Origin: Mycobacterium sp.
GTDB taxonomy: Bacteria > Actinomycetota > Actinomycetes > Mycobacteriales > Mycobacteriaceae
Assembly (NCBI GenBank): GCA_018401645.1
Contig: JAGYKK010000001.1
Coordinates: 62,001 to 126,000, forward strand
DNA length: 64,000 bases
Reading direction: 5' to 3'
Both the position numbers and the translations under genes were made by a program. Below are positions 10,562 to 21,405 of this stretch, piece after piece. The notes beneath the pieces were generated by a model. It did not search any database. It was not told the origin of the DNA and was given only the letters and a program-made list of their open reading frames with translations. Each line of letters begins with the position of its first letter. Position 1 is the first letter of the stretch.

Positions 10562-11646
10562 TCACGGTACGACGGAAGATCCGATCGTCGGCATGAAAGT
10601 GCACTGCTCATCCAACGTGGTGACCTGCCCGAAGATCGTGGAAATGATGCTGCCCGACCCGGTGTCGACGATGGCGGTCAGCGTGGTGGGACCCTCGGCG
10701 TTGATTTCAGGGTTGGGTTTGAGCGTCGCGCTGCCCGAACGCCCGCTCGTGAGGTTGACCCAGGTGACGTTGAGCGGCAACTTCTGCTCGGCCGCGGGCG
10801 CCGGAGTACCGACCGCGGTGAACACGTAGGCAGTCTGGCCTGCGCCCGGCCCGGGCGTCGGGATTTTCGCCGGACCGGCCACCGACAGCGCTCGCGATGA
10901 CGTTGCCGCCGTCCTTGAGGCAGCCGCTGCTGATCGAGGGTACATGAAGTCCTGGGTGGGCGGACTGCTCGGGTCGAAGGTGGTTGTTCCTGCCGGCGCC
11001 GCCGCTGGGACGGGCACCGGGGCGGGCGCCGGTCCTGGGACCGGAACGGCGGCGGCCAGTGCGATCGGGGCGGCAGGAGCGATGGTCTGTGCCACCTCGG
11101 GCGTCGCCTCCGTGACGGGTCCTACTTCGGGCGTCGCCTCCGAGACGGGTCCGGCCGCGTGGGCAGGATCTATCCCACTGGGCAGATGCGCGTCGGTTCC
11201 GGGAATCGCGCCCGCGGCGGGCACGTGTTGCTGCAGCGGGATCGGACCGTTCCCAGGTCCGGGCGTGAACAGCGGAGTCGTGCCATGCGGGAGACCGGCC
11301 GCGGATGGCTGGGCCACCATGGCCGACGGAAGTCCGTCAGGCCCGCCGCACCGCCATTCTGGACGAACCGGGTAACCGCCTCGGCCAACGCCGCCGAACC
11401 CTCCGGCGTGGCGGCGTTGCCCGCCAACTGAGAGGCCGCGGCCAGGAGCAACTGCTGCGCGGACGACGGCGTGGCGGCAGCCTGCTGAATGACCGGGCTG
11501 AGGTTCTGCACCGCCGCCAGGCCCGGAAGTTGAGCCGGATCCAGGGGGTTGGTCGGGTCAGCCGCCGCAGTGGGACACAGCACCACGGCGGTCATGGCGA
11601 ACGCGGTGGCCGTCAGGCCGGTGGCCAGTTTCGCGATGTGCAGCAC
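10562..11646 (-). pseudogene. Secreted Ala/Pro-rich protein (Rv1157c type), frameshifted
   Basis: Start ATG 11646 encodes a clear Sec signal peptide (MLHIAKLATGLTATAFAMTA ending PTAAADP). The mature part is Ala/Gln-rich with PATEGSAALAEAVTRFVQNGGAAG-like character. The frame breaks near 11315 and continues in a second frame as a Pro/Ala/Thr-rich linker with repeated EATPEV units, then a C-terminal domain ending PTIGSSVVP at 10562 that looks folded (TWVNLTSGRSGSATLKPN). It corresponds to Rv1157c, function unknown, exported to the envelope. One indel would restore a protein of about 360 residues. Confidence 0.75.
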
Positions 11647-11724
11647 GGGTGCTCCCAGTCAGAGTTTGTCGGGGGATTTATCGGGGGATTTTTTGCAGGG
11701 ATTGGCAGCCGGGGCGAATTCCGG

Positions 11725-12254
11725 TCAGGGCAGAGCGGACAACAGAGGCAGCGGATTGAGCACCCCGGCCGGCGGAACCGATGGGATCGGGGCGATGGCG
11801 CCAGCGGGCGGCGCGATCACCGGAGCGGGCGAAAGCGGGAACGGCAGGTTCGCCGGGGCCAGGTTGACCAGGCTGCCCGGGATACCGATCTGGTTCAGCA
11901 GCGGCAGGAAGTCAGCTATCGGATTGGCGGCGCCGCCACCGGAGCCGCCACTGGAGCGACCCCGGCGATGCCCGGCCCCATGTCGATGGGGGAGATGGGC
12001 AGTGTTGATCCGGCCGGCGGGGCGCCCACCATCGTTGAGGCCCCGTTCAGAGCGGTCGCGGCCGTCTGCAACACCGCGCCGATGCCGGCCGGGTTGGTGG
12101 CGAACTGCTGAATCATGTTCAACGCGGGCAGATCCGGGATGACCGGTGGAGTAACCGGGTCGGCTGCCGCGGCGGGGCTTAGCGTGATCGCTGCTGAGCA
12201 GAGCCCGGCACCTGCAAACGCATTGGCGGCGAACAGCTTCGTGAAACGTGACAT
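11725..12254 (-). pseudogene. Secreted Ala/Pro-rich protein (Rv1158c type), frameshifted
   Basis: Start ATG 12254 follows an AGGAAGTGGG Shine-Dalgarno site and gives a signal peptide MSRFTKLFAANAFAGAGLCS cleaved after PAAAADP. The first frame runs to APVAAPVAAPPIR and stops near 11916. The second frame supplies GGAANPIADFLPLLNQIGIP and a Pro-rich tail ending LPLLSALP at 11725. The break lies in a GGCGGC repeat near 11930, a likely single-base error. It is probably a paralogue-type neighbour of the preceding secreted protein and of Rv1158c. Function is unknown. It is divergent from pimE. Confidence 0.72.
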
Positions 12255-12410
12255 GAGATCCCACTTCCTTGGTTGCAAGTCCTTAGAACCCGAAGGTAGA
12301 CAGTTGCAGGAGTTACTCAAGTGACACGTGTGGCATTTACTTAACCGTTATGGGAGCGATGCGCGACCGACGTCCGGGAGCCCACGGCAAGCGCCGCTAA
12401 AGTCGCGTCA

Positions 12411-13632
12411 ATGTCGACCCGGCTGATGTCGCCGCTCGCCTGGCTGGCGCCGGTCGTGCTGACGCTCAGCGTGGCCGCCAGGTTGGCCTGGACGTATCTG
12501 CTGCCCCATGGCGCGAACTTCGTCGACCTGCACGTCTACCTCGGCGGTGCGGCAACCCTTGATAAACCGGGAACGCTGTACTCCTACGTCTACGGCGACC
12601 AGACGCCGGATTTTCCGCTGCCCTTCACCTACCCCGCGTTCGCGGCGCTGCTGTTCTATCCGCTGAGCCGACTGCCCTTCGAGCCGGTGGCTTTGTGCTG
12701 GCAACTCGCAACCATTGCCGGCCTCTACGGGGTGGTTCGGTTCAGTCAGCTTCTGCTCGCGGAAAGCTGCGAGGGTGGCCATCGGATGGCGATGCTCTGG
12801 ACGGCCGTCGCGATCTGGACCGAACCGCTGCGCAGCACCATCGACTACGGGCAGATCAATGTGTTTCTGGTGCTCGCGATGCTGTGGGCGGCCTACAGCA
12901 CCCGGTGGTGGCTATCGGGTCTACTGGTCGGCCTTGCCGCCGGCGTGAAACTGACGCCGGCGATCACGGGTCTTTACCTCGTCGGCGTACGGCGCTGGAG
13001 CGCAGCGCTATTCGCTGCCGTAGTCTTCGCCGGCACGGTCGCGTTGTCGATTGCGCTCATCGGCGAACAGGCTCGCTACTACTTCACCGATCTGTTGGGA
13101 GATGCCGGCCGCGTCGGCCCGATCGCGACGTCGTCCAATCAGTCTTGGCGCGGCGGAATCTCTCGCATCCTGGGCTATGACGCGGGCTACGGACCGCTGG
13201 TGCTGGTGGCGGTCGCCGTCACTGCCGTGCTTGTTGTGTTGGCATGGCACGCATTGGGCACCACCGTCGCCCGTGACCGACTTGGTTCGCTATTGGTGGT
13301 CCAGTTGTTCGGGCTGCTCATCTCGCCGATTTCCTGGACCCATCACTGGATCTGGCTGGTGCCCCTGATGATCTGGTTGCTCAACGGCCCCTGGCGGCCC
13401 GACCGGGGCCCGGGTGCTGGGCTGGGGTTGGTTGGCGCTGACCCTCGTCGGAGTGCCGTGGCTGCTCAGTTTTTCCCAGCCGAGCATCTGGGAGATCGGC
13501 CGACCCTGGTACCTGGCCTGGTCGGGCTTGGTTTACATCGTCGCGACGTTAATCACCCTGGGCTGGATCGCGGTCACTGGTCGGGGAGGGTCCGATCGAT
13601 TTCGCCGGCCAGTGCGACATCCTGCTCTGTGA
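12411..13632 (+). pseudogene. pimE: Polyprenyl-phosphate-mannose-dependent alpha-1,2-mannosyltransferase PimE, frameshifted
   Basis: GT-C (GT87) membrane mannosyltransferase corresponding to Rv1159. It adds an alpha-1,2-mannose to AcPIM4 on the outer face of the membrane using polyprenyl-phosphate mannose. ATG 12411 gives about 330 clean residues with several helices. The first loop carries the acidic [17 protein letters not shown] segment, whose Asp is the likely catalytic residue of this family. The frame breaks near 13400 in a run of G and C. The last helices ([20 protein letters not shown] and [20 protein letters not shown]) continue in another frame to 13632. The 3' end overlaps the convergent phhB gene by about 58 bases. 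Confidence 0.85.
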
Positions 13633-13861
13633 TGCCGCCCTGGGAATGCGTGACGAGCACGAAGGTGACCGTGCGCCAGCGAATGTCGATGTCCGGATGA
13701 TGGTCTGCCCGTTCTGCAAGATCGGCGACCCGGCGAACGCCCTCGATGGCGTCGGGAAAGGTGGGAAAGGTGACCGATCGGCGTAGCGCGTTATCGAGGC
13801 GCTGCCAGCCGTTTAAGGCCGCGGCAGCGGCATCGACTTCGTCATCGCTGAGCACGGACAT
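13574..13861 (-). CDS. phhB: Pterin-4-alpha-carbinolamine dehydratase
   Basis: A 95-residue protein from ATG 13861 ([20 protein letters not shown]). It has the PCD signature: the [19 protein letters not shown] helix and the [19 protein letters not shown] core with the His-His-Pro active site. Members dehydrate 4a-hydroxy-tetrahydropterins or act in molybdopterin-related chemistry. It matches Rv1159A. Upstream ATG codons exist, but this start gives the usual family length. It is convergent with and slightly overlaps pimE, and is divergent from mutT2 with 26 bases between starts. Confidence 0.92.
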   Translation of the reverse strand: MSVLSDDEVDAAAAALNGWQRLDNALRRSVTFPTFPDAIEGVRRVADLAERADHHPDIDIRWRTVTFVLVTHSQGGITEQDVALAGEIDRTLPDQ

Positions 13862-13887
13862 AGTCCAAGCGTATACCGTCATGTGAC

Positions 13888-14271
13888 ATGCAGATCGTGG
13901 TCGCCGGGGCGCTGATCCTCGACCGGACCCTACTGGTCGCGCAGCGGCAGCGGCCTCCCGAGTTGGCCGGGTTGTGGGAACTACCGGGTGGAAAAGTGGC
14001 GCCGGGGGAGACCGAAGCCGAGGCCCTGATTCGGGAACTTCGCGAGGAACTCGGCGTCGAGGTGGTGGTGGGTGAGCGGATCGGCACCGATGTTGCGATC
14101 GGCGATGAGCTGACGCTGCGGGCCTACCTGGTGACCCAGACCGGCGGCACGCTGGTGGCCAACGACCACCGGGCGTTGAACTGGGTCGGTGCGGCCGCGA
14201 TGGCCGACCTGGCCTGGGTGCCCGCCGACCGGGCCTGGCTACCGGCATTGCGCGGCCGTCTCACCCGCTGA
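13888..14271 (+). CDS. mutT2: Nudix hydrolase MutT2 (dCTP/5-methyl-dCTP pyrophosphatase type)
   Basis: A 127-residue Nudix protein corresponding to Rv1160. The Nudix box [23 protein letters not shown] at about residues 31-53 fits GX5EX7REUXEEXGU fully. MutT2 hydrolyses oxidised or methylated nucleotides such as 5-methyl-dCTP and dCTP and so sanitises the pool. The start ATG 13888 overlaps the usual [11 protein letters not shown] strand. Length is normal. In M. tuberculosis narGHJI follows; here typA follows after 51 bases. Confidence 0.93.
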   Translation: MQIVVAGALILDRTLLVAQRQRPPELAGLWELPGGKVAPGETEAEALIRELREELGVEVVVGERIGTDVAIGDELTLRAYLVTQTGGTLVANDHRALNWVGAAAMADLAWVPADRAWLPALRGRLTR

Positions 14272-14322
14272 TCAGCTCACACGTTTTCGCGAACCGGCCC
14301 TCACACTGCGACAATCACCGGC

Positions 14323-16236
14323 GTGACTAGCCCGGAGTTTCGGCACGATTTTCGAAACGTGGCCATTGTGGCCCACGTCGACCACGGCAAGACCACCCTC
14401 GTCGATGCGATGCTGCGGCAGTCCGGGGCTCTGAGTCACCGCGGCGACGACACCGTCGAACGGCTGATGGACTCCGGTGACCTGGAGAAGGAAAAGGGCA
14501 TCACCATCTTGGCCAAGAACACTGCTGTGCACCGTCGTCATCCCGACGGCAGCATGACGGTCATCAACGTCATCGACACCCCGGGGCACGCCGATTTCGG
14601 CGGCGAGGTGGAGCGCGGGCTGTCCATGGTCGACGGGGTGTTACTGCTCGTCGATGCCTCGGAGGGCCCGCTGCCGCAGACCCGCTTCGTGTTGCGCAAG
14701 GCACTCAGCGCACACCTGCCGGTGATTCTTGTAGTCAACAAGACCGATCGGCCCGACGCCCGCATCGCGGAGGTGGTCGAGGAAAGCCACGACCTGCTAC
14801 TCGACGTCGCCTCCGACCTCGACGCCGAGGCGCAGGCGGCAGCCGAACGCGCACTCGGCCTGCCCACCCTGTTCGCCTCCGGGCGCGCAGGGGTGGCCAG
14901 CACCGTCCAGCCGGAAAACGGCCAGAATCCACCGGGGGACAACCTCGACCCACTGTTCGACGTGTTGTTCGAGCACATCCCGCCACCGAAGGGTGACCCC
15001 GAGGCACCGCTTCAGGCACTGGTCACCAACCTCGACGCATCAGCCTTCCTGGGCCGTCTAGCGCTGATCCGCATCTACAAGGGAAAAATTCGCAAGGGTC
15101 AGCAGGTCGCCTGGATGCGGGAGGTCGACGGGTTACCCGTGATCGCCGGAGCCAAGATCACCGAACTCCTGACCACCGTCGGCGTTGAACGCTCACCCAC
15201 CGAGGAGGCCGTCGCCGGGGACATCGTCGCCGTCGCTGGCATGCCCGAGATCATGATCGGTGACACCCTCGCCGATCCCGACCACGCCCACGCGCTGCCG
15301 CGGATCACCGTTGATGAGCCGGCGATCTCGGTGACGATCGGTACCAACTCCTCGCCACTGGCCGGCAGGGTGTCCGGCCACAAGTTGACCGCACGCATGG
15401 TCAAGTCCCGCCTGGACACCGAACTCGTCGGCAATGTCTCGATTCGCGTTGTTGATATCGGCCGACCGGATGCCTGGGAGGTACAGGGCCGCGGCGAACT
15501 GGCGCTGGCCGTGTTGGTCGAGCAGATGCGTCGGGAGGGCTTCGAATTGACTGTCGGCAAACCCCAGGTGGTCACCCGGACTATTGGTGGAAAGCTGCAT
15601 GAGCCGTTCGAGGCGATGACCATCGACTGCCCCGAGGAGTTCGTCGGTGCGGTCACCCAGTTGATGGCCGCCCGTAAGGGCCGCATGGAGGAAATGGCCA
15701 ACCACGCCGCCGGGTGGGTGCGGATGGACTTCATCGTCCCAAGCCGCGGGCTCATCGGCTTCCGAACCGACTTCCTGACGCTGACCCGGGGCACCGGCAT
15801 CGCCAATGCGGTGTTCGACGGCTACCGGCCGTGGGCCGGTGAGATTCGGGCGCGGCACACCGGGTCGCTGGTCAGTGACCGGACCGGCGCGGTCACGCCG
15901 TTCGCGATGATTCAGCTGTCCGACCGCGGGCAGTTCTTCGTCGAGCCCGGCGACGACACCTACGAGGGCCAGGTGGTGGGCATCAATCCGCGTGCCGAGG
16001 ATCTCGACGTCAACGTCACCCGGGAGAAGAAGCTGACCAACATGCGGCAGTCGACCTCTGACGTCATGGAAACCCTTGCTCGTCCCCTTGAACTCGGCCT
16101 CGAGCAGGCCATGGAGTTCTGCGCTGAGGACGAGTGCGTCGAGGTCACGCCCGAGATCGTGCGAGTGCGAAAAGCCGAGTTGGACGCCACCCGTCGGGCG
16201 CGCAACCGATCCCGGGCCAAAGCGCAGAAAGCGTGA
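14323..16236 (+). CDS. typA: Ribosome-associated translational GTPase TypA/BipA
   Basis: A 637-residue elongation-factor-like GTPase. The GTG start at 14323 gives [20 protein letters not shown]. The G1 motif AHVDHGKT is at residues 17-24; DTPGHADF (G3) and NKTDR (G4) follow. Domain II, the EF-G-like domains and the BipA-specific C-terminal domain ([33 protein letters not shown]) are complete. BipA binds the 70S ribosome and assists 50S assembly under stress or cold. It ends with a basic tail. No defect is visible across 1.9 kb, in contrast to neighbouring lpqW. Confidence 0.96.
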   Translation: MTSPEFRHDFRNVAIVAHVDHGKTTLVDAMLRQSGALSHRGDDTVERLMDSGDLEKEKGITILAKNTAVHRRHPDGSMTVINVIDTPGHADFGGEVERGLSMVDGVLLLVDASEGPLPQTRFVLRKALSAHLPVILVVNKTDRPDARIAEVVEESHDLLLDVASDLDAEAQAAAERALGLPTLFASGRAGVASTVQPENGQNPPGDNLDPLFDVLFEHIPPPKGDPEAPLQALVTNLDASAFLGRLALIRIYKGKIRKGQQVAWMREVDGLPVIAGAKITELLTTVGVERSPTEEAVAGDIVAVAGMPEIMIGDTLADPDHAHALPRITVDEPAISVTIGTNSSPLAGRVSGHKLTARMVKSRLDTELVGNVSIRVVDIGRPDAWEVQGRGELALAVLVEQMRREGFELTVGKPQVVTRTIGGKLHEPFEAMTIDCPEEFVGAVTQLMAARKGRMEEMANHAAGWVRMDFIVPSRGLIGFRTDFLTLTRGTGIANAVFDGYRPWAGEIRARHTGSLVSDRTGAVTPFAMIQLSDRGQFFVEPGDDTYEGQVVGINPRAEDLDVNVTREKKLTNMRQSTSDVMETLARPLELGLEQAMEFCAEDECVEVTPEIVRVRKAELDATRRARNRSRAKAQKA

Positions 16237-16242
16237 CGAGGC

Positions 16243-16259
16243 CGACCGACGGTCGGTCG
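16243..16259. terminator. Short perfect palindrome between typA and lpqW
   Basis: CGACCGA and TCGGTCG pair perfectly around a 3-base CGG loop, starting 6 bases after the typA stop and ending 15 bases before the lpqW start. It could be a weak terminator or an operator; the position alone cannot decide. Confidence 0.45.
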
Positions 16260-16273
16260 ATACGCTGAGAAGC

Positions 16274-18472
16274 GTGCCGAGGAGACCGCGCAGGCCGCGC
16301 ACCGCGGGCGCAGTGCCGGCGGTGGCGCTGATTTGGTTGACCGTCGTCGCCTGCACCGTCGACGCGCCGCCGGCCCCGCAGAGCACTGAAAGCGCTGAAG
16401 CCGTTGTGCCGGCCCCCAAGGCCGCCCCGATCATCGTGGCGATCGACTCCATCGGCGCCGGCTTCAATCCGCACCTGCTCTCGGATCAGTCGCCGGTCAA
16501 CGCCGCCGTCAGCGCGCTGGTGTTCCCCAGTTCGTTCCGACCGGTGCCCGACCCGGCCACCCCCACCGGATCGCGGTGGGAGATGGATCCGGCCCTGCTG
16601 GTGGCGGCCCGGGTGACGAGCACCCGCCCGTTCACGATTACCTACGAGATACAACCGGAGGCGGCGTGGACCGACAACGCCCCGATCGCGGCCGACGATT
16701 TCTGGTACCAGTGGCGCCAGATGGTCTCCCAACCCGGCGTCGTGGATCCGGCCGGCTACGACCTGATCACCGGTGTGCGATCGGCCGATGGCGGCAAGAC
16801 CGCCATCGCCACGTTCTCCCAGCCCTACCCGGCCTGGCGGGAATTGTTCAACAACCTGTTACCGGCCCATATCGTCAAAGATGTACCCGGCGGCTTTGCG
16901 GCCGGGTTGGCGCGGGCGGTACAGGTGACCGGCGGCCAGTTCCGAGTCGAAACGATCGACCCCCAGCGCGACGAGATCCTGCTGGCCCGCAACGACCGGT
17001 TCTGGGGACCCCCGGCCACCCCCGACCAGATCCTCTTCCGACGGGCCGGCGCACCGTCAGCGTTGGCGGATTCGATCCGCAACGGCGACACCCAGGTGGC
17101 GCAGGTACGGCGGGGCCGCCGCCTTCGCTCAGCTTGCAGCAATCCCGGAGGTGCGGACCGCCCGGGTGATCACGCCGCGGGTGCTGCAGCTGACATTGCG
17201 GGCCGGGCAACCGAAACTGTCGGATCCCCTTGTCCGCAAGGCGATTCTGGGATTGATGGATGTCGATCTGCTGGCGGCGGTCGGCGCGGGTAGCGACAAT
17301 TCGGTGACCCTCGATCAGGCACTCATCCGGTCCCCTAGCGATCCCGGCTACCAGGCCACCGCGCCGCCCCCATTGGGACGGAACGCGCGCTGGCATTGTT
17401 TACCGAAGCCGGCTATCGAGTTGACGAGGTTTCGACGGATGCCCCGCGGGTGGCACCGCCCGACCAGCCCCCAACCACCGCAGCGCCAACCACCGCAGCG
17501 CTGCCACTGGAGACAACCCGTGGTCGCATCAGCCGAGCGCCGAGACCTTCGCGATGGTGATCGGGGCCGCGGCTCAACGATCCGACCTCGGTGGCGGTGG
17601 CCAACACCGCCGCCGATCAGTTGCGCGGCGCCGGGATCGCGGCCTCGGTCCTGCCCCTGGAGCCGCCAGTGCTGTACTCCACGGCCCTGCTGAACAACCA
17701 GGTCGATGCCATCGTCGGCTGGTCCAGCGCCGGCGGCGACCTGGCGACACTGCTGGCGTCGCGCTTCGGCTGTCCCGCGCTGGTGACGGCGCCGGTGTCA
17801 GCCGTACCGGTGCCCGGGGCGCCGGGGCTGCGAACACCGGTGACGGGCACCCCAGGGCCGAGTTCTCTTGGGCCGAGTTCTTCTGGGCCGAGTTCTTCTG
17901 GGCCGAGTCTCTCGTCGACTGCAGATCCACCGCCTGGAAACGACCGCTCGGCCGAGGATGCCCCGCCGGTGCGGGCGCCCTCTAATCTCACCGGAATCTG
18001 TGACCGCGGTATTCAACCGCTCATCGACGGCGCCCTCGACGGGTCGCGGGATATCAGCGCGGTCATCTCCGCCGTGGAACCACGGTTGTGGGCGATGGCT
18101 ACGGTGCTGCCGATCATGCAGGACACCACCATCGTCGCGGCGGCCCCCGGTGTGCGCAATGTCAGCCTCACCGGCGCTGTGCCCGTCGGTATCGTCGAAG
18201 ACGCCGGTTCGTGGGTGAAGGTGAACCGCTGGCCGCCCGCCCGGGCTGCGGCCGAGCGGGCCCGATTCGGCCGGGCCGCACTCGCGCCGGCGTCCGCACC
18301 GGCGCTCGCCGCCACGGCACCGTCTGCACGGGCGCGGCCATCGGATTCGGCAGCCTCCGCGGGTGTCGTGTCGGCGGCCTCCCGGGGACTGAGCGCGGCG
18401 CCTGCGCGGCGGGCGGCCCGTCCGGTTCCGGCGGCGACTGTGGCGGCGACGGCGGCGGTGCCGCTTCAGTGA
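16274..18472 (+). pseudogene. lpqW: Lipoprotein LpqW (PIM/LAM branch-point regulator), several frameshifts
   Basis: GTG 16274 opens a basic N-terminus and a lipobox (TVVACT), then an SBP_bac_5-like domain ([40 protein letters not shown]). LpqW steers intermediates between PIM and LAM synthesis and acts near PimE, whose gene is also in this window. The frame changes near 17108, 17375 and 17540-17580. The later part ([52 protein letters not shown]) is clear. Homology ends near 18235, but this frame runs on to 18472 with Ala/Arg-rich filler, so the natural stop is also lost. It carries four 15-bp repeats at 17855-17914. Either multiple errors or true decay. Confidence 0.8.
17855..17914 (+). repeat. 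Four tandem 15-bp units inside lpqW
   Basis: Four consecutive units of GGGCCGAGTTCTTCT type lie at 17855, 17870, 17885 and 17900, with two identical central units. They encode a GPSSS-type Ser/Gly/Pro linker in the lpqW frame. Because 15 is a multiple of three, copy number can change without shifting the frame. Confidence 0.85.
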
Positions 18473-19428
18473 TCACCGGAGTCGGCACCGACGCCGCATC
18501 CCGAGCAGTCGTTGCGGCCACTGTTGCTGCGGCCACTGTTGCTGCGGCCACTGTTGCTGCGGCCACTGTTGCTGCGGCCCCTGTTGCTGCGGCCCCTGTT
18601 GCTGCCGCCGGGGTCGCAGTAGGCGGAGCGGCGACGGTCGGGATCGGGAGGTGGCCGGCCCCGGCCCACTGGTGAGGTCGGCGTAGACGACCGCGCGCAG
18701 GCTCTGAATCGCGCCGACGGTGTCTGCCACGGCGGTCTGGATGCCGGCGGTGAACGGCGCCAGTCCGGCGTTGAACGCCGCGACGACGTCGCCCGTGGTC
18801 GCCAGGGTCTGGGCGAACGCGGTGACCCCGGCCAGGGATCCGGCGATGATGGTGCGCACCCCGGTGAGGACCTCTCGGGTGACTCGAATGCGCCCACGAC
18901 GGCATCGACGACGGCCTGGGCCGCCCGCGCCCGGGTGGCGCCGAACTCGTAGCCCCCGAACGGCTGGCGGGGGGCTTGTATCAACGTGGCAGTGTTGATG
19001 ATCGGTGTTTGGATGGCGAGTAGGCCCACACCGAGGGCCTGGAGAATGGATTGGCCGGCCTGCACCGCTCCGATGATCGCGAACGGACTGGTCAGCAGGC
19101 CGACGCCAACTCCGAGCGTGCCCCACCCGGTGAAGGGCGAGGCCGCCGGACTCGGCGGGCTGACCGGGCCGACGCAGACCGTGCACTGCTCGATGCCGCC
19201 GAGCAGAATAGGGGCCGCCGCCAGGGCGTTGCCCAGCAGGTTCACCAGAATCTGGTACGGAATAGCACCCAGTGCAGGCACAGAAGAGCCGTTGACCAGG
19301 TTGATCGACGGGATATGAACCGTGGGCATGGGTAACTCGGGAGTCGGAGCCAACGGACTCGCGGCTATTACGCCGGCGCTGGCAAGGGCAACGCTCGCGG
19401 TGAACATGGATCGGATAGCGGCAGGCAT
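18473..19428 (-). pseudogene. Secreted Ala-rich mycobacterial protein with a repeat tail, frameshifted
   Basis: ATG 19428 follows a GAGGAG Shine-Dalgarno site and starts MPAAIRSMFTASVALASAGV, a signal peptide. The mature region is hydrophobic and Gly/Ala-rich (TGWGTLGVGVGLLTSPFAII). The frame breaks near 18880; the second frame reads VTREVLTGVRTIIAGSLAGV, TLATTGDVVAAFNAGLAPF and SLRAVVYADLTSGPG. A third frame near 18650 would give an Ala/Thr/Pro tail ([20 protein letters not shown]) running into the 3' part of lpqW. I do not know its function. It resembles the gene at 21778-22841 in layout, and the two flank purU-mshB. Confidence 0.65.
18511..18610. repeat. 15-bp minisatellite, about 6.5 copies
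   Basis: Units of GTTGCTGCGGCCACT start at 18523, 18538 and 18553, with the variant ending CCCCT at 18568 and 18583, plus partial copies at both ends. On the reverse strand all three frames are open through the array and would encode QQQWP, SNSGR or AAATV repeats, depending on frame. Confidence 0.88.
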
Positions 19429-19615
19429 TCCCAAAACTCCTCTGGCCTGGATGGTTGAAGTACAGGAACCATACCCATGGACAGCCACAGCAAAGGGGTA
19501 TTCGACGTGGAAGTCGTCGTTTCGCCGCGTTCGTAGCTTCTGTGGGCCCGCCCGGCATCCGATGGTCCGGAGTACTCTTCGACGCGGGGTGCACCGCGAG
19601 CGACAGGAGAAGACC

Positions 19616-20536
19616 ATGTCAGGGGATACGCGGGCGGGTCTGGCAACCGCCGAGCATCCCCGCGGTGACGGTGAATTGCCGGTCGCGGATGTCGGTCGGT
19701 TGTTGTTGCGTTGCGCCGACCGGCCCGGCCTGGTTGCGGCCGTCAGCACATTTCTCGCCGGCGCCGGGGCCAACATCGTCTCGCTGGATCAGCACGCCAC
19801 CCGCCGGTCCGGCGGCATTTTCATGCAGCGCACCATTTTTCACCTTCCGGGCCTGGCCGCGGCGCGCGAGGAACTTCAGCGGGAGTTCGCCGAAAAAGTG
19901 GCAGAACCCCATGGGATCGATTTCCGGCTGACCGAGGCCGCCAAGCCCAAACGGGTGGCCATTCTGGCGTCGCGAGAAGACCACTGCCTGCTCGACCTGC
20001 TGTGGCGCAATCGCCGCGGAGAGTTGGAGATGTCGGTCGCCATGGTGATCGGCAACCATCCCGAACTCGCAGAACAGGTGCGGCCCTTCGGGGTGCCGTT
20101 CATTCACGTACCGTCGACGAAGAACATCCGCGAACAGTCCGAGGACCGTCAACTCGAACTGCTGCGCGGCAACGTCGACCTGGTAGTGCTGGCGCGCTAC
20201 ATGCAGATTCTTACGCCCCGTTTCCTGGCCGAGGTGGGTTGCCCACTGATCAATATCCATCACTCGTTCCTGCCCGCCTTCGTCGGCGCGGCACCGTATC
20301 GGCGAGCGCGCGAACGCGGTGTCAAACTGGTGGGCGCAACAGCGCACTACGTCACTGAGGATCTCGATGAGGGACCGATCATCGAACAGGACGTCGTCCG
20401 CGTCGACCATCGTCACGAGGTCGACGACCTTATCCGGCTCGGCGCGGATGTGGAGCGGGCGGTGCTGTCCCGCGCGGTGTCCTGGCATTGCGAAGATCGC
20501 ATCATCCGCAACGGCAATCAGACCGTTGTCTTCTGA
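19616..20536 (+). CDS. purU: Formyltetrahydrofolate deformylase
   Basis: A 306-residue protein that hydrolyses 10-formyl-THF to formate and THF, balancing one-carbon pools and feeding purine synthesis. ATG 19616 lies behind AGGAGAAGACC. An N-terminal ACT-type regulatory domain ([20 protein letters not shown]) covers roughly residues 25-105. The formyltransferase-like domain follows, with the catalytic [11 protein letters not shown] and [17 protein letters not shown] segments carrying the Asn, His and Asp triad. Its stop overlaps the mshB start by one base. In M. tuberculosis purU is Rv2964, far from mshB, so the neighbourhood differs. Confidence 0.95.
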   Translation: MSGDTRAGLATAEHPRGDGELPVADVGRLLLRCADRPGLVAAVSTFLAGAGANIVSLDQHATRRSGGIFMQRTIFHLPGLAAAREELQREFAEKVAEPHGIDFRLTEAAKPKRVAILASREDHCLLDLLWRNRRGELEMSVAMVIGNHPELAEQVRPFGVPFIHVPSTKNIREQSEDRQLELLRGNVDLVVLARYMQILTPRFLAEVGCPLINIHHSFLPAFVGAAPYRRARERGVKLVGATAHYVTEDLDEGPIIEQDVVRVDHRHEVDDLIRLGADVERAVLSRAVSWHCEDRIIRNGNQTVVF

Positions 20537-21405
20537 TGCCCTCCGCCGGTCGACTGCTGTTCGTACACGCCCATCCCGATGACGAGACCATCAACAACGG
20601 TGTCACCATTGCGCACTATGCCGCGCTCGGTGCCGAGGTCACGGTCCTCACCTGCACCCTCGGCGAAGAGGGCGAGATCATCGGGGACCACCTCGCGCAG
20701 TTGGGCGTCGGGGAAGCCGATCAACTCGGTGGCTACCGGATCGGCGAGTTGACCGCCGCGTTGGGCCATCTCGGGCTCGGCGGGCCAAATTTCCTCGGTG
20801 GTGCCGGGCGCTGGCGGGATTCGGGGATGCCCGACACACCGCCGCGGCGGCGTACGTCTCTCGTCTGCGCGGACTTCGATGAGGTCGTCGGTGAGGTTGC
20901 GACCGTGATCGCGGAGTTGCGGCCGCATGTGGTGGTGACCTACGACCCCGGCGGTGGCTACGGCCATCCGGACCATATTCAGGTCCACCGCGCGACCACC
21001 GCCGCTGTTGCCGCCGCCGCCGATCGCTGGGTGGTGCCGAAGTTTTACTGGACGGTGACCGCCGCAGACACGTTTCGGGCCGGTCTGGACTCGCTCGGAC
21101 CCGAGGACGTTCTGGCGGACTGGGTCTGGCCGCCGCCCGAGGGCGTTTACGGATTTCCCGATGACCGGATCACCGCCGTCGTCGATGCTCCGGAACGTGT
21201 CGCCGCAAAGGTGGCCGCCATCGGCGCCCACGGGACCCAGATGGTGCTCGGGCCGACCGGACGTGCCTTCACCCTCTCGAACAGGATCATTTCGCCGGTG
21301 TTGAGCCGGGAGCACTACGTGCTGGCCTCGGGCCGGCCCGGTGAGACGGATAGCAGGGGCTGGGAACACGACCTGCTGGCCGGCCTTGATCTCGGTGCCG
21401 GGTAG
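20536..21405 (+). CDS. mshB: N-acetyl-1-D-myo-inositol-2-amino-2-deoxy-glucopyranoside deacetylase (mycothiol synthesis)
   Basis: A 289-residue zinc deacetylase of the LmbE/PIG-L family. It removes the acetyl group from GlcNAc-Ins in mycothiol biosynthesis. The motif HAHPDDE is at residues 11-17 and GHPDHIQVH around residue 147. Zinc ligands His13, Asp16 and His147 fall exactly at the positions known for M. tuberculosis MshB (Rv1170). Asp15 is the likely catalytic base. The start ATG overlaps the purU stop (TGATG), suggesting coupled translation. The downstream membrane protein gene begins inside its last 11 bases. Confidence 0.96.
   Translation: MPSAGRLLFVHAHPDDETINNGVTIAHYAALGAEVTVLTCTLGEEGEIIGDHLAQLGVGEADQLGGYRIGELTAALGHLGLGGPNFLGGAGRWRDSGMPDTPPRRRTSLVCADFDEVVGEVATVIAELRPHVVVTYDPGGGYGHPDHIQVHRATTAAVAAAADRWVVPKFYWTVTAADTFRAGLDSLGPEDVLADWVWPPPEGVYGFPDDRITAVVDAPERVAAKVAAIGAHGTQMVLGPTGRAFTLSNRIISPVLSREHYVLASGRPGETDSRGWEHDLLAGLDLGAG

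Noticed and set aside
15193..16467. Reverse-strand ORF of 424 codons across typA and lpqW
   Set aside because: The opposite strand holds intact TypA; the antisense product lacks motifs.
18511..18610. CRISPR-like short repeats
   Set aside because: The units are directly adjacent 15-mers without spacers and are in phase with a protein tail; no cas genes are present.
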